A stretch of DNA of 32,365 nucleotides from UMGS1696 sp964621755 (lineage in GTDB: Bacteria; Bacillota; Clostridia; Oscillospirales; CAG-272), in assembly GCA_964621755.1 (NCBI GenBank), contig CAZUPI010000027.1:1-32365 (forward strand), given 5' to 3'. Positions 14,475 to 22,967 of the stretch are shown here, piece by piece. The notes beneath the pieces were generated by a model. That model had not been told where the DNA came from and did not search any database. It saw nothing but the letters and a program-made list of their open reading frames with translations. A program made the translations under genes and the position numbers. How positions within the stretch are numbered: the first letter of the stretch is position 1; each line of letters begins with the position of its first letter.

Positions 14475-15269
14475 ATGAAAAAGTTCCTTTCCCTTGCAGC
14501 AGCACTGCTCCTTCTCGGAACCTGCAGTGTACCCGCTCTGGCTGCAGATACCGCTGAGGTATATGTAACCATTGCAGATGCAAACGGCGCTCTCGTATTG
14601 GCACAGGAAGCGATTTCTGTCACCGATGTTGACAATGACGGTGTTCTTACCATTAATGACGCGCTGTATGCAGCACACGAGGAAAACTATGCAGGCGGTG
14701 CGGCTGCGGGCTATGGCTCCGGCATGACCGACTACGGTCTCTCCATGAACAAGCTCTGGGGTACCGAAAACGGCGGCGGCTACGGCTATTATGTGAACAA
14801 CGCTTCCGCATGGAGCCTTGCCGACCCGGTCACGGACGGCGACTACATCAACGCGTTTGTTTACACCGACCTGACTGCATGGTCTGACACCTACTGCTTC
14901 TTCGATGTTCAGCGTGTCGAAGGTACCGTCGGCGGCGCCGTAACGCTTACCCTTTCAGCAGCGGGCTATGACGCGGAGTACAATCCGATTACCGTTCCCG
15001 TTGAAAATGCTGTTATCACCATTAACGGTGAAGCAACTGCTTATACCACCGATGCAAACGGTAGCGTAACCATTCCGCTTGATAAGAGCGGTACCTTGCT
15101 CGTCAGTGCGACCTCTGACAGCCAGAACCTCGTTCCTCCGGTCTGCACCGTGACCGCAGCAAGCGCAACGGCTCCTCAGACCAGCGACGCAGGCATGTTG
15201 ATTTTTGCGGCATCCCTCGTTCTCCTTGCAGCGGTGATCGTTTCCGGGAAAAAAGTATATGAAAGATAA
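14475..15269 (+). CDS. Secreted DUF4430 protein with sortase-like tail (putative corrinoid binder)
   Basis: The protein has 264 residues. Residues 1-23 are a clear signal peptide (MKKFLSLAAALLLLG...ALA). Residues about 27-143 form a DUF4430-like domain, the fold of the C-terminal cobalamin-binding domain of intrinsic factor/transcobalamin. It contains an EF-hand/dockerin-like loop, TDVDNDGVLTINDA (Asp51, 53, 55). Residues 146-228 look like a second, Ig-like beta domain. The tail has APQTSDAG (233-240), a hydrophobic helix and KKVYER, the layout of a cell-wall sorting signal but with PQTS in place of LPxTG, so it is anchored to membrane or wall. The start at 14475 was chosen for GAGGA seven bases upstream and the signal peptide; the frame extends 30 codons further up without support. 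It is the first gene under the B12 riboswitch and overlaps the next by 11 bp. Confidence 0.85.
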   Translation: MKKFLSLAAALLLLGTCSVPALAADTAEVYVTIADANGALVLAQEAISVTDVDNDGVLTINDALYAAHEENYAGGAAAGYGSGMTDYGLSMNKLWGTENGGGYGYYVNNASAWSLADPVTDGDYINAFVYTDLTAWSDTYCFFDVQRVEGTVGGAVTLTLSAAGYDAEYNPITVPVENAVITINGEATAYTTDANGSVTIPLDKSGTLLVSATSDSQNLVPPVCTVTAASATAPQTSDAGMLIFAASLVLLAAVIVSGKKVYER

Positions 15270-16989
15270 GTTATTTACTGCCATGACGGTCTGCTTTCTG
15301 TCGGTATTTGTACTGCTGACAGGAACGGTTCCGGTTCTTGCTGTAAATGACCACAATACCGTCAATGATGTCAGAGACGTCGTTGACGGTATTGTCAACT
15401 GGAACTTAAATCAAACCGGAAGCACATCGATACAGGAGTGGATTGACGGTGCGTTAACCGAAAATGCAGGCATGACTTCCGAATGGTATATTCTCGCCCT
15501 GCGGCAGAGCGGAAACTATGATTTTTCCTCCTATGAAGAGGCATTGACGAATTATCTGCAGAACAACACCATCCGTTCCGCCTCCTCACGCTTGAAATAT
15601 GCACTCGTTCTGCACGCTATCGGAAGTACAAATGATGATATAACCGCCGCACTGAACGATTCCATCGGCGAACAGGGAATCATGAGCTGGATATACGGAC
15701 TGCATATCATGAACAACGGATACATCTGTGAAACCTATACGACCGCCGATGTGCTTACAACCCTGCTGTCCCTTCAGCACGAGGATGGCGGCTGGTCCAT
15801 CACCGGTGAGTATGGCGACGTGGATGTGACCGCCATGGCTGTACAGGCTTTGGCACTCCATTACGATACCGATTCTGTCGTGAAAACTGCGGTAGACAAC
15901 GCATTAACACTGTTATCTTCCCGCCAGCAGGATGACGGAGGATATGCCAGTTATGGTGTGAACAATCCTGAAAGTGCGGCGCAGGTCCTTGTCGCACTGT
16001 CCTCCCTTGGGATTGACTGTGTGTCGGATGAGCGGTTCATCAAGAACGAAAAGACCTTGTTCGACGGCATCACGAAATATCAACTGGAAGACGGCAGCTT
16101 CTGCCACAAAGAAGGCGAAAAGTCCAATGATACGGCAACGGTACAGGCATTCTATTCTATGGTATCCTATATCCGTATGACAGAGGGCAGTTCTCCACTC
16201 TATATTTTTACGTCTGATGTTATTGAAGAAGCTATTGAGCCTGCGAATCCTGATACAGAACTCGCTTTGGAAGATACTCCCTCCGACTTTGAAACAACTG
16301 TTCCCGTTCTTCCCAGCGAACCTGTGGAGTTTGAAACAGAAGAACCGGTGCCTGTGGAAACTTCTCCGGAAGAACCTGCTGCTGTCGCAGACACGGCTGA
16401 GGCCTCCGTTACAATGCGCTATAAACCGTGGGCATGTCTGATTGTCGTTGCCATTGGCGGTGCGGCGTGCTTGATTTTTTTCCTGAGAGGGAAACGCCAT
16501 ATCAAGAATTTTATTGCTATTGCTGTGCTCACCGGTCTTGCTGTTGTCATCGTTATGGTGACAGATTTCCAGTCCGCTGACGATTACTACAGCGGCGAGA
16601 GTATCGAAAAAGAAAATGCACTTGGGACTGTGACCCTCACCATTCGCTGCGATACGATTGTCGGCAAATCCGATTCCGAATACATTCCCGCAGACGGAAT
16701 CATTCTCGATGTGACAGAATTTGCTATCGCGGAAGGAGACTCCGTTTTCGATATTTTGACCGAAGCGGCACAACGCTACCATATCCAGATGGAAAACAGC
16801 GGCAGATGGAATATGGTCTATATTTCCGGAATCAACTACTTGTATGAATTCGATTTCGGCGACCTGTCCGGCTGGATTTACTATGTGAATGGCGTAGCTC
16901 CGTCGGTGGGATGCGGGGAATATATCCTCTCGGATGGGGATGAGATTGAATGGCTTTACACCTGTGACCTTGGTAATGATTTAAACTAA
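15259..16989 (+). CDS. Intrinsic-factor-like protein: alpha-alpha toroid, two membrane helices, DUF4430 domain
   Basis: The protein has 576 residues. A signal peptide (1-28) is followed by an alpha-alpha toroid of the prenyltransferase/terpene-cyclase/transcobalamin type (about 35-320), with repeat marks LQHEDGGWSI, RQQDDGGYAS and YQLEDGSFC. Next come an acidic Pro/Glu linker (about 325-385) and two hydrophobic helices (about 391-411 and 418-437) separated by RGKRHIKN. A C-terminal DUF4430 domain ends the protein (about 454-575; GWIYYVNGVAP, LSDGDEIEWLY). Positive charge between the helices puts the toroid and DUF4430 both outside. The toroid plus DUF4430 order matches human intrinsic factor and transcobalamin, which clamp B12 between the two domains. 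Under a B12 riboswitch and beside an ECF transporter, it likely captures corrinoids and delivers them to the S component. It overlaps the previous gene by 11 bp. Confidence 0.88.
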   Translation: MKDKLFTAMTVCFLSVFVLLTGTVPVLAVNDHNTVNDVRDVVDGIVNWNLNQTGSTSIQEWIDGALTENAGMTSEWYILALRQSGNYDFSSYEEALTNYLQNNTIRSASSRLKYALVLHAIGSTNDDITAALNDSIGEQGIMSWIYGLHIMNNGYICETYTTADVLTTLLSLQHEDGGWSITGEYGDVDVTAMAVQALALHYDTDSVVKTAVDNALTLLSSRQQDDGGYASYGVNNPESAAQVLVALSSLGIDCVSDERFIKNEKTLFDGITKYQLEDGSFCHKEGEKSNDTATVQAFYSMVSYIRMTEGSSPLYIFTSDVIEEAIEPANPDTELALEDTPSDFETTVPVLPSEPVEFETEEPVPVETSPEEPAAVADTAEASVTMRYKPWACLIVVAIGGAACLIFFLRGKRHIKNFIAIAVLTGLAVVIVMVTDFQSADDYYSGESIEKENALGTVTLTIRCDTIVGKSDSEYIPADGIILDVTEFAIAEGDSVFDILTEAAQRYHIQMENSGRWNMVYISGINYLYEFDFGDLSGWIYYVNGVAPSVGCGEYILSDGDEIEWLYTCDLGNDLN

Positions 16990-17005
16990 GAAAGGAGAGC
17001 GAAGA

Positions 17006-17884
17006 ATGCGGGCATTTGAAGAATATAATCCAATTGCTGTAGCTGTATATTTTTTCGCGACTTCCGGAATCGCGATGTTCTGCATGAACCCCGTTCTTCT
17101 GCTGCTTTCGCTGTTCGGAGCACTGTTATACTCCTTCATCCGCAACGGATTCCATCATGCAAAATCCCATCTCTTCTCCTTGGTATTGTTTCTTGTGATG
17201 GTATTGCTCAATCCGCTCGTTTCCCACAACGGGGTCACGGTTCTTTTCGTCCTCAACCACAACCCGGTCACACTGGAAGCCACCGTATACGGAATTACAG
17301 CGGCGATTATGGTTTTGGCAGTATTGTACTGGTTCCGCTCCTTCACGGAAATCATGACCAGCGACAAGTTGCTGTATCTGTTTGGCAAATTATCCCCGAA
17401 ACTTGCATTGGTGCTTTCTATGGGACTTCGGTATGTTCCGTTGTTCACGAAACAAGCCATAAAAATCAATCAGACACAGACCGCGCTGGGATTATATAAA
17501 GACGACAATATCATCGACCGTTACAGGGGCGGCTTGCGTGTGTTCTCGGTGATGATTACATGGGCGCTGGAAAATGGAATCATCACCGCTGACAGCATGA
17601 CCGCCAGAGGATATGGTTCCGGAAAAAGGTCTCATTTTTCCATTTTCCGGTTTCGGCAAACAGATATTATCTTTTTGCTGATCACTCTCCTTCTGTTTGT
17701 TTTAACAGTCGTCAGTATTGGGAGCGGCGTACTGGATTTTGTGTATTATCCTTCCATCCAGGCGTCCCCTCTGTCTCCCGCTGCCATGGTGGGATATATT
17801 TCTTACGGCATTTTAATTCTGCTGCCGACCTTCATTGAAGCGGAGGAAAAAATCAAATGGAAATACTTACAATCGAAAATCTGA
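17006..17884 (+). CDS. ecfT: ECF transporter transmembrane component EcfT
   Basis: The protein has 292 residues and is a membrane scaffold of an energy-coupling-factor importer. It has four to six hydrophobic segments, a long cytoplasmic helical part (LFTKQAIKINQTQTALGLY) and the coupling motif MTARGYGSG, where the Ala-Arg-Gly element contacts the ATPases. AAAGGAGAG precedes ATG 17006, 16 bp after the toroid protein. Its 3' end overlaps the ATPase gene by 28 bp, and the ATPase ribosome binding site (CGGAGG, 17841-17846) lies within it. It should link the ATP hydrolysis of the fused EcfA to the S component encoded two genes on. A dedicated, operon-encoded EcfT implies a group I type transporter. 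Confidence 0.93.
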   Translation: MRAFEEYNPIAVAVYFFATSGIAMFCMNPVLLLLSLFGALLYSFIRNGFHHAKSHLFSLVLFLVMVLLNPLVSHNGVTVLFVLNHNPVTLEATVYGITAAIMVLAVLYWFRSFTEIMTSDKLLYLFGKLSPKLALVLSMGLRYVPLFTKQAIKINQTQTALGLYKDDNIIDRYRGGLRVFSVMITWALENGIITADSMTARGYGSGKRSHFSIFRFRQTDIIFLLITLLLFVLTVVSIGSGVLDFVYYPSIQASPLSPAAMVGYISYGILILLPTFIEAEEKIKWKYLQSKI

Positions 17885-19500
17885 CCTTTACCTATCCGCT
17901 TTGCAGCTCTGCTGCTGTGAAGGAGGTTTCCCTTTCCGTCCAGGAAGGCGACTTTACGGTTGTCTGCGGCGCTACGGGAAGCGGAAAATCCACTCTGCTC
18001 CGTTTGCTCAAGCGGGAGCTTTCTCCCCTCGGTGAAAAAAGTGGTCAAATCTGCTATAAAGGCGCCCCAGTGGAGGAATTGCCCGCCGCCCAATCCGCCT
18101 GTTCCATCGGTTTTGTCATGCAGAAGCCGGAGCAGCAAATCGTGACGGATAAAGTATGGCATGAGCTTGCATTTGGGCTGGAAAACATGAATGTTCCACA
18201 GAATGTAATTGCACGTCGGGTAGCAGAAATGGCAAGTTACTTCGGGATTGAAAATTGGTATGAAAAAAGCGTATCCGAACTTTCCGGCGGGCAGAAACAG
18301 CTGCTCAACCTTGCTGCCGTGATGGTAATGAATCCGGATCTCCTGATTCTGGACGAGCCTACCGCACAGCTTGATCCCATTGCCACCTCTGATTTTATTG
18401 CCACGCTGAAAAAGCTGAACAATGATTTTGCCCTGACCGTCATTATCGTTGAGCATCGTCTGGAGGAGCTGATTCCCATCTGTGACCGGCTTCTTGTGAT
18501 GGAAAACGGGTGTCTGATCGAAACCGGTACGCCGAGAGAAGTCATTCCAAAATTAAAGGAGAAAAGGGAACTGCTCGCCGCCATGCCGACAGCGGCAAGG
18601 CTGTATCATGCGCTGGATGGGAAAGACGATTGTCCACTGACCGTACGGGAAGGCAGAAAATTTATTGAGCAGAACTTTGAAAATCGAATCCGTTCCCTTC
18701 CTGTGAAAAATACCACACACGAGAACCGGCCTGCTTTGGAATTCAGCGGCATTTTTTTCCGGTATGAACGCGATTTGCCGGATGTCCTGCAGAATCTGAA
18801 TCTCACTGTTTATGAAAACGAAATTTTCTGTATCCTCGGAGGAAATGGCTCTGGTAAAACGACGTCTCTCGGTACGGCTGCCGGATTTCTGAAACCCTAC
18901 AGCGGGACCATACGGATATTTGGCAAGAAGCTGAAGGATTATAAAAATCAATCGCTGTATCGGGAGTGTCTTGCGCTTCTGCCGCAGGATGTGCAGACTG
19001 TATTCCTAAAAAATACGGTGCGGGAAGAACTTGATGACGTAGGGGTGGATGCCGCGTGTCTCCCCTTTGACATCAGCTACCTGTATGATAAGCATCCATA
19101 TGACTGTTCCGGCGGGGAACAACAGCTTGTTGCTCTTGCTAAGGTTCTCGCCGCAAAGCCGAAACTTCTTCTGATGGACGAACCTACCAAGGGATTGGAT
19201 GCCGGCAAGAAACTGGAAATCATCGCTATCCTGAAGAGGCTGAAGGCATCCGGGGTTACTGTCGTGGTTGTTACCCATGATGTGGAATTCACAGCAATGT
19301 GCGCCGACCGCTGTGCGTTATTCTTCCGCGGACAAATCGTATCCGACGGTGTCCCAGACGAATTTTTCTCCGAGAACAGTTTTTATACAACTGCAGCAAG
19401 CCGTATGAGCAAAGGATATTATGACCGTGCCGTTACGGTAGAAAGCATCGCAGAACTGTGTAAACAAAATGCCCGCAGGAACGGAGGAGCATCATGTTGA
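17857..19500 (+). CDS. ecfA: Fused double ECF transporter ATPase (EcfA1-EcfA2 type)
   Basis: The protein has 547 residues with two ABC ATPase domains in one chain. Domain 1 (about 1-235) has Walker A GATGSGKST, Q-loop MQKPEQQ, signature LSGGQKQ, Walker B LLILDEPT and a VEHRLEE switch His. Domain 2 (about 285-520) has GGNGSGKTT, LPQDVQTV, CSGGEQQ, LLLMDEPTKG and THDVEF. All catalytic motifs are complete in both halves. It powers the ECF importer from the cytoplasmic side. In many ECF systems the two ATPases are separate genes; the fused form is common in group I systems. It overlaps ecfT by 28 bp and the S-component gene by 7 bp (ATG inside its last codons), so translation is coupled. Confidence 0.93.
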   Translation: MEILTIENLTFTYPLCSSAAVKEVSLSVQEGDFTVVCGATGSGKSTLLRLLKRELSPLGEKSGQICYKGAPVEELPAAQSACSIGFVMQKPEQQIVTDKVWHELAFGLENMNVPQNVIARRVAEMASYFGIENWYEKSVSELSGGQKQLLNLAAVMVMNPDLLILDEPTAQLDPIATSDFIATLKKLNNDFALTVIIVEHRLEELIPICDRLLVMENGCLIETGTPREVIPKLKEKRELLAAMPTAARLYHALDGKDDCPLTVREGRKFIEQNFENRIRSLPVKNTTHENRPALEFSGIFFRYERDLPDVLQNLNLTVYENEIFCILGGNGSGKTTSLGTAAGFLKPYSGTIRIFGKKLKDYKNQSLYRECLALLPQDVQTVFLKNTVREELDDVGVDAACLPFDISYLYDKHPYDCSGGEQQLVALAKVLAAKPKLLLMDEPTKGLDAGKKLEIIAILKRLKASGVTVVVVTHDVEFTAMCADRCALFFRGQIVSDGVPDEFFSENSFYTTAASRMSKGYYDRAVTVESIAELCKQNARRNGGASC

Positions 19501-20180
19501 CGATCAAAAATGAAAAAGTGCGAAATGTACTCCGCATCCTAATCCCCTTTCTCCTGATTCCGGTCATTGTCATTCTTGGGGAAACTGTGTTTGATGAAAA
19601 AAATCACTTGTTTGTTTCCTTCTCTGTAGCAGTTTTATCGGTCCTGCTGTTCCTTTCGGGATTTGAAAAAAAAACGATTGGAACCAGACGAATGGTGATT
19701 GTGGCGGTTATGATTGCACTCAGCGTCGTCGGACGTTTCATCCCTTTCTTTAAGCCTGTCACTGCTATAACGGTGATTACAGCCATCTGGCTTGGTGGGG
19801 AATCCGGATTTCTGGTAGGCTCTTTTTCGGCGCTGCTGTCCAATTTTTATTTCGGGCAGGGACCGTGGACGCCGTTTCAGATGCTGGCATGGGGACTAAT
19901 CGGATTGATTGCCGGTTTTCTGGCAAAGCCGCTGCGAAAGAATAAGGGAAATCTTCTGCTCTACGGCGTACTTTCCGGTATCGCTTATTCCTTTATTATG
20001 GATATCTGGACGGTTCTCGGGTATCATGATACGTTTAACTGGGAACTCTATCTTGCCGCGCTGGGGACAGCAATTCCCTATACCATTATGTATTCAGTGT
20101 CCAATTTTATTTTTCTATGGTTCATGGCAAAGCCTTTTGGAGATAAGCTCAGCCGAATCAAAATCAAGTATGGAGTTTGA
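19494..20180 (+). CDS. ECF transporter S component, predicted corrinoid specificity
   Basis: The protein has 228 residues and is very hydrophobic, with about six membrane helices, an S-component substrate-binding subunit. Typical features are the helix pair around LGGESGFLVGSFSALLSNFYFGQ, PWTPFQMLAWGLIGLIAGF, and the small-residue-rich helices that dock on EcfT. The specificity call (cobalamin or a precursor, as for CbrT) rests on the operon: a B12 riboswitch and two DUF4430 proteins. The sequence alone would only support an S component. CGGAGGAGC precedes the ATG, which overlaps the end of the ATPase gene. It is the last gene of the operon; no strong plus-strand terminator follows. Confidence 0.85.
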   Translation: MLTIKNEKVRNVLRILIPFLLIPVIVILGETVFDEKNHLFVSFSVAVLSVLLFLSGFEKKTIGTRRMVIVAVMIALSVVGRFIPFFKPVTAITVITAIWLGGESGFLVGSFSALLSNFYFGQGPWTPFQMLAWGLIGLIAGFLAKPLRKNKGNLLLYGVLSGIAYSFIMDIWTVLGYHDTFNWELYLAALGTAIPYTIMYSVSNFIFLWFMAKPFGDKLSRIKIKYGV

Positions 20181-20221
20181 GCTATGCTTGTAATATGGAG
20201 AAAAAGATGAAAAAAGCAAAT

Positions 20222-20275
20222 TTGGGCTCCACGTACGACCATACCCTTAGATTATAGCCGACACGTGGAGCCCAA
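20222..20275. repeat. Perfect 13-bp inverted repeat, possible minus-strand terminator
   Basis: TTGGGCTCCACGT (20222-20234) and ACGTGGAGCCCAA (20263-20275) are exact reverse complements, 28 bases apart. On the minus strand the hairpin is followed by AATTTGC and a TTTTTT run, so it could end minus-strand transcripts of the GH9 region. On the plus strand no T-run follows. The long loop is unusual for a terminator, so it may instead be an operator or the end of a lost small element. Confidence 0.55.
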
Positions 20276-20312
20276 GCCTGAAATGCTAATTGCCGCAGGC
20301 TATCGTTCGGAA

Positions 20313-20490
20313 TTATTTTCGATACGGGCTGTCAAATCGTTTTTCCGCGTATTCGACTGCCTGTTCCGGCTGGTAACGGATACCGCTGGTGGTATTGACG
20401 ATACGTCCGAAACCACGCGCAATCATTTTCGGCATAGAATGATTGCAAATCATCGCCGGCGCGATGGTGTTGACATTAAAACTTAATGCG
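20313..20490 (-). pseudogene. Remnant of a short-chain dehydrogenase/reductase gene
   Basis: In the complement from about 20490 the frame reads ALSFNVNTIAP, MPKMIARGFG, RIVNTTSGIRYQPEQ and then AVEYAEKRFDSPYRK before TAA at 20313-20315. The NVNT segment and the GFGRIVNTTSGI strand with its catalytic-type serine are the middle of a classical SDR. The N-terminal Rossmann motif, the Tyr-x-x-x-Lys active site and the C-terminal half are missing. The frame remains open upstream to about 20540 but without SDR sequence. It is a decayed internal fragment. The rest of 20181-20567 shows only the inverted repeat at 20222-20275. Confidence 0.6.
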
Positions 20491-20567
20491 TGCCCATTTT
20501 CCTTATTTTGTGATATGTTATTTATAGGTGGGGCAAATGTGTTGTCCCGCTTTTTTGCCCCATTTTA

Positions 20568-22838
20568 TTATAAAGATGAATTTCCTTGTAAAATCCGCAG
20601 CACAGCCGTCGCCGATGACAGCCATACTTCTTTGTATGTCGCGTTGATTCCGCAGGGCCAGAACGGCTCATCCATGTCCCCGTCGGTTTCGATTCCTACC
20701 GGCACGGCTCCTTCGGTCTGTCCCAGCAGGGCAAAATAGGGTTCCGCCGCGCGTTCTCCCAGACCATACACCAGAGACTGCCGGAACGGATTCACGCCCA
20801 GCAGAAAATACAGCTGTTGGTCTGCAATCTTCTGAAGCCGGTCATTGTTCCCCAGTGCCGCTGCCACTTTTTGCATTGCCGCTGCCTGAGAAAGAAAGAT
20901 TACACTGTTCCCGCGGAACGAAAACCATACCGGAAACTGTTTGATGTACCAGCCGCCGCCCAGCTCTTGTCCGCTGCGAATTTGCGCCCGGAGACTTTCC
21001 TGTGAATGGTCGAAATCGGTAAACAGGTGACAAAGGCCGAATGCCTCACGGTTTTCCGGGGTATCGTCAGCTTCATAAAGCGCATAGACTCCAGCCGGAA
21101 TCATCCCGTATGGGGAGGCGTACAGCCGCATCATGCTCGTGTAGTAAGCGACATAATCCCATGCGGACTTCTGCAGAATTTTGTCCTCTTTCAGCACAGC
21201 CAGTGCCGCTGCCAGTGCTTCTCCGTACAGATATTCTCTGGACTGGTGAGTAAAATGTACCGGGATTTTCAAGCTCTCGTCCCGACAGAAGAAACCGGAG
21301 AGGAGCAGGGTGTTTGCTGTATTCTGACAGGCTAACATGGTTTCCAGATACCCACGCATTTTCTCCGCATATACCGCATTTCCGGTCAAGCGATAAAGCG
21401 CTCCGCAGCTGACCACACCTGCTGCTGCGTATAAGGACTTGGGAGAGGAATAAGAATGCTCAAAAAAGCTCGGCAGTTCCATGCCATGGGTTTTGCAGCG
21501 TTCTTCCGCAAAGGCAAAATCTTCCACAGCAGCTTGGATCAGTGCAACGCGCTGGTCCGGATTGGTTTCCGCCATAGCTGCTTCCGCTTCGATTTTTGAG
21601 AACAGATAATTATCAAAGGCATGGCAGTGTGTCCGGGCGGCACAATCGTCCATGGTACCGATAATCCCGTCTGTCCAGCGTGTGATTCCGGCGGACGTGG
21701 CACGATATCCGTCGCCGAACCGCATATTCAATAGAAAATCCATCCCCCAGCGGGATTCCGCATACAGTTTTTCCTTCAGCTCCGGACAGAGCTGTGCTGC
21801 ATGGAGCAGGGCTTCTGCCGTTTCACCGGTCTGGAGAGTCTGCTGGGAAAGGTCGCCTGCATCGTGCCAGCCGCCGTGGTAGGATTTTGTCACGCCGTTA
21901 TGCTCCGCTACGATGTCCGCGTGGCAAAGCGGATGCTTTCCTTCCACTGCCCATCCGCATCGTTCCGCATGAACAAACTCCAGCAGTTTTCCGGCAAGGT
22001 TGGTATTGAACTGTTCTCTGGTCAGAATAGGAAAGGGACCAGTTTGCATACCGCCTGCTGTAATCCGGTAGATTCCGCAATCGGTCACGGTGGAAAAGTC
22101 CAGAATCATATACTGCTTTCCCAGAAAAACATATGGTTTGGCCGGGAGACTGTATTCCTTATCATGTTCTACATCCGTCAGCACAAAACGGTCGCAGCAA
22201 ATCTGCGTTACCGCCTGCTTGACGGAATCTGCCATGTACCCGGCATAGGAATAGGCAATCGTTTTTCCGCATTCCCAGCCGATGTAGGGTTCCGGATTCT
22301 CCACTTTGGAAAACCGGATGTCCTTTACCCGAACTATGGTGTCCGGCAGTCCAAAACCAAAATCACCGTTCAGAGGCATGGAAATCAGGAGTTCCTCCAG
22401 CTGGTCGAGAATCAGTTCCGGAAATTCCCAGACTACGCGTGTCCACTTTCCGGCGGTCAGAGAAATCTGATGAGTACCGCTTCGCCCGTATTTGTCTGGA
22501 ATCCTGTTTTTTCCCCCGTTTCGGAGGCCGCAGTACAGCATAGGTGCAAAAATTCCGGTATCTTCCGCAAACGCTTGAAAGGTCAGCCGGTTGTACTGGG
22601 ACAGATTTGCACCGTTTAACCGGATTACCAGATTGCAGGAGCCAAAATTGCAGTAGTCTCCGTCCGGCGGACAATGATGTTCTTCCCAATTATCAAAGAC
22701 AGGCGGGGCAGATAGGGTGAAGATTCCGTTTTCTTCCGCCAGTGTTCCACGACCATTATGACCTGCGGAAGCAATTGTCAGCGGGTCCAGTTCCTTGGTT
22801 GGTATCTTTGCCAACATTTCATCCTGCAAATATTTCAT
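20568..22838 (-). CDS. Cytoplasmic GH9-family glycoside hydrolase
   Basis: The protein has 756 residues. The N-terminal part (about 10-180) looks like a carbohydrate-binding beta domain. Residues about 195-275 resemble the CelD_N Ig-like domain (ILDFSTVTDCGIYRI). The rest is an (alpha/alpha)6 GH9 catalytic domain with the signature HGGWHDAGD (322-329, catalytic Asp pair), LYFLLGVNPF and a C-terminal YKEVW whose Glu (about 737) would be the acid. There is no signal peptide, so it acts on imported oligosaccharides. GH9 includes exo-beta-glucosaminidases as well as cellulases, and the NagB-like gene in the same operon favours an amino-sugar substrate (inference). The start at 22838 was chosen because its ATG overlaps the stop of the small upstream ORF (ATGA) and has AAGGGACGGTGG before it; a 10-codon longer form from 22868 is possible. 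Confidence 0.85.
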   Translation of the reverse strand: MKYLQDEMLAKIPTKELDPLTIASAGHNGRGTLAEENGIFTLSAPPVFDNWEEHHCPPDGDYCNFGSCNLVIRLNGANLSQYNRLTFQAFAEDTGIFAPMLYCGLRNGGKNRIPDKYGRSGTHQISLTAGKWTRVVWEFPELILDQLEELLISMPLNGDFGFGLPDTIVRVKDIRFSKVENPEPYIGWECGKTIAYSYAGYMADSVKQAVTQICCDRFVLTDVEHDKEYSLPAKPYVFLGKQYMILDFSTVTDCGIYRITAGGMQTGPFPILTREQFNTNLAGKLLEFVHAERCGWAVEGKHPLCHADIVAEHNGVTKSYHGGWHDAGDLSQQTLQTGETAEALLHAAQLCPELKEKLYAESRWGMDFLLNMRFGDGYRATSAGITRWTDGIIGTMDDCAARTHCHAFDNYLFSKIEAEAAMAETNPDQRVALIQAAVEDFAFAEERCKTHGMELPSFFEHSYSSPKSLYAAAGVVSCGALYRLTGNAVYAEKMRGYLETMLACQNTANTLLLSGFFCRDESLKIPVHFTHQSREYLYGEALAAALAVLKEDKILQKSAWDYVAYYTSMMRLYASPYGMIPAGVYALYEADDTPENREAFGLCHLFTDFDHSQESLRAQIRSGQELGGGWYIKQFPVWFSFRGNSVIFLSQAAAMQKVAAALGNNDRLQKIADQQLYFLLGVNPFRQSLVYGLGERAAEPYFALLGQTEGAVPVGIETDGDMDEPFWPCGINATYKEVWLSSATAVLRILQGNSSL

Positions 22839-22951
22839 AAGCCACCGTCCCTTGCTGCCCGGAACCATCCGGTATGCGTTACGTTGTCAAAAAGTCCCGA
22901 TTTTCCCATCCATGCCGTGACCCGCGCAATTGCCATTTCGATTTTATTCAT
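22835..22951 (-). CDS. Small 38-residue ORF coupled to the GH9 gene, function unknown
   Basis: ATG at 22951 has a strong AAGGAAGGAG eight bases upstream, overlapping the end of the NagB-like gene 16 bp away. The frame begins MNKIEMAIARVTAWMG and ends GWFRAARDGGL. Its TGA overlaps the ATG of the GH9 gene, so ribosomes would pass straight from one to the other. Such a well-placed start suggests it is truly translated. It is not recognised. It may be a real small protein, a coupling device, or the start of a GH9-region gene broken by a frameshift. Confidence 0.55.
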   Translation of the reverse strand: MNKIEMAIARVTAWMGKSGLFDNVTHTGWFRAARDGGL

Positions 22952-22967
22952 TCCGGCTTCTCCTTCC

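Noticed and set aside
14057..14653. Minus-strand open frame of 198 codons over the riboswitch leader
   Set aside because: It runs antisense through the terminator and the signal peptide of the DUF4430 gene, with no family match or start signal.
15913..16782. Minus-strand frame of 289 codons inside the toroid protein
   Set aside because: It is antisense to a well-supported coding gene and its translation is not protein-like.
21801..22619. Plus-strand frame of 272 codons inside the GH9 gene
   Set aside because: It is the antisense of GH9 coding sequence, and the GH9 motifs on the other strand are decisive.
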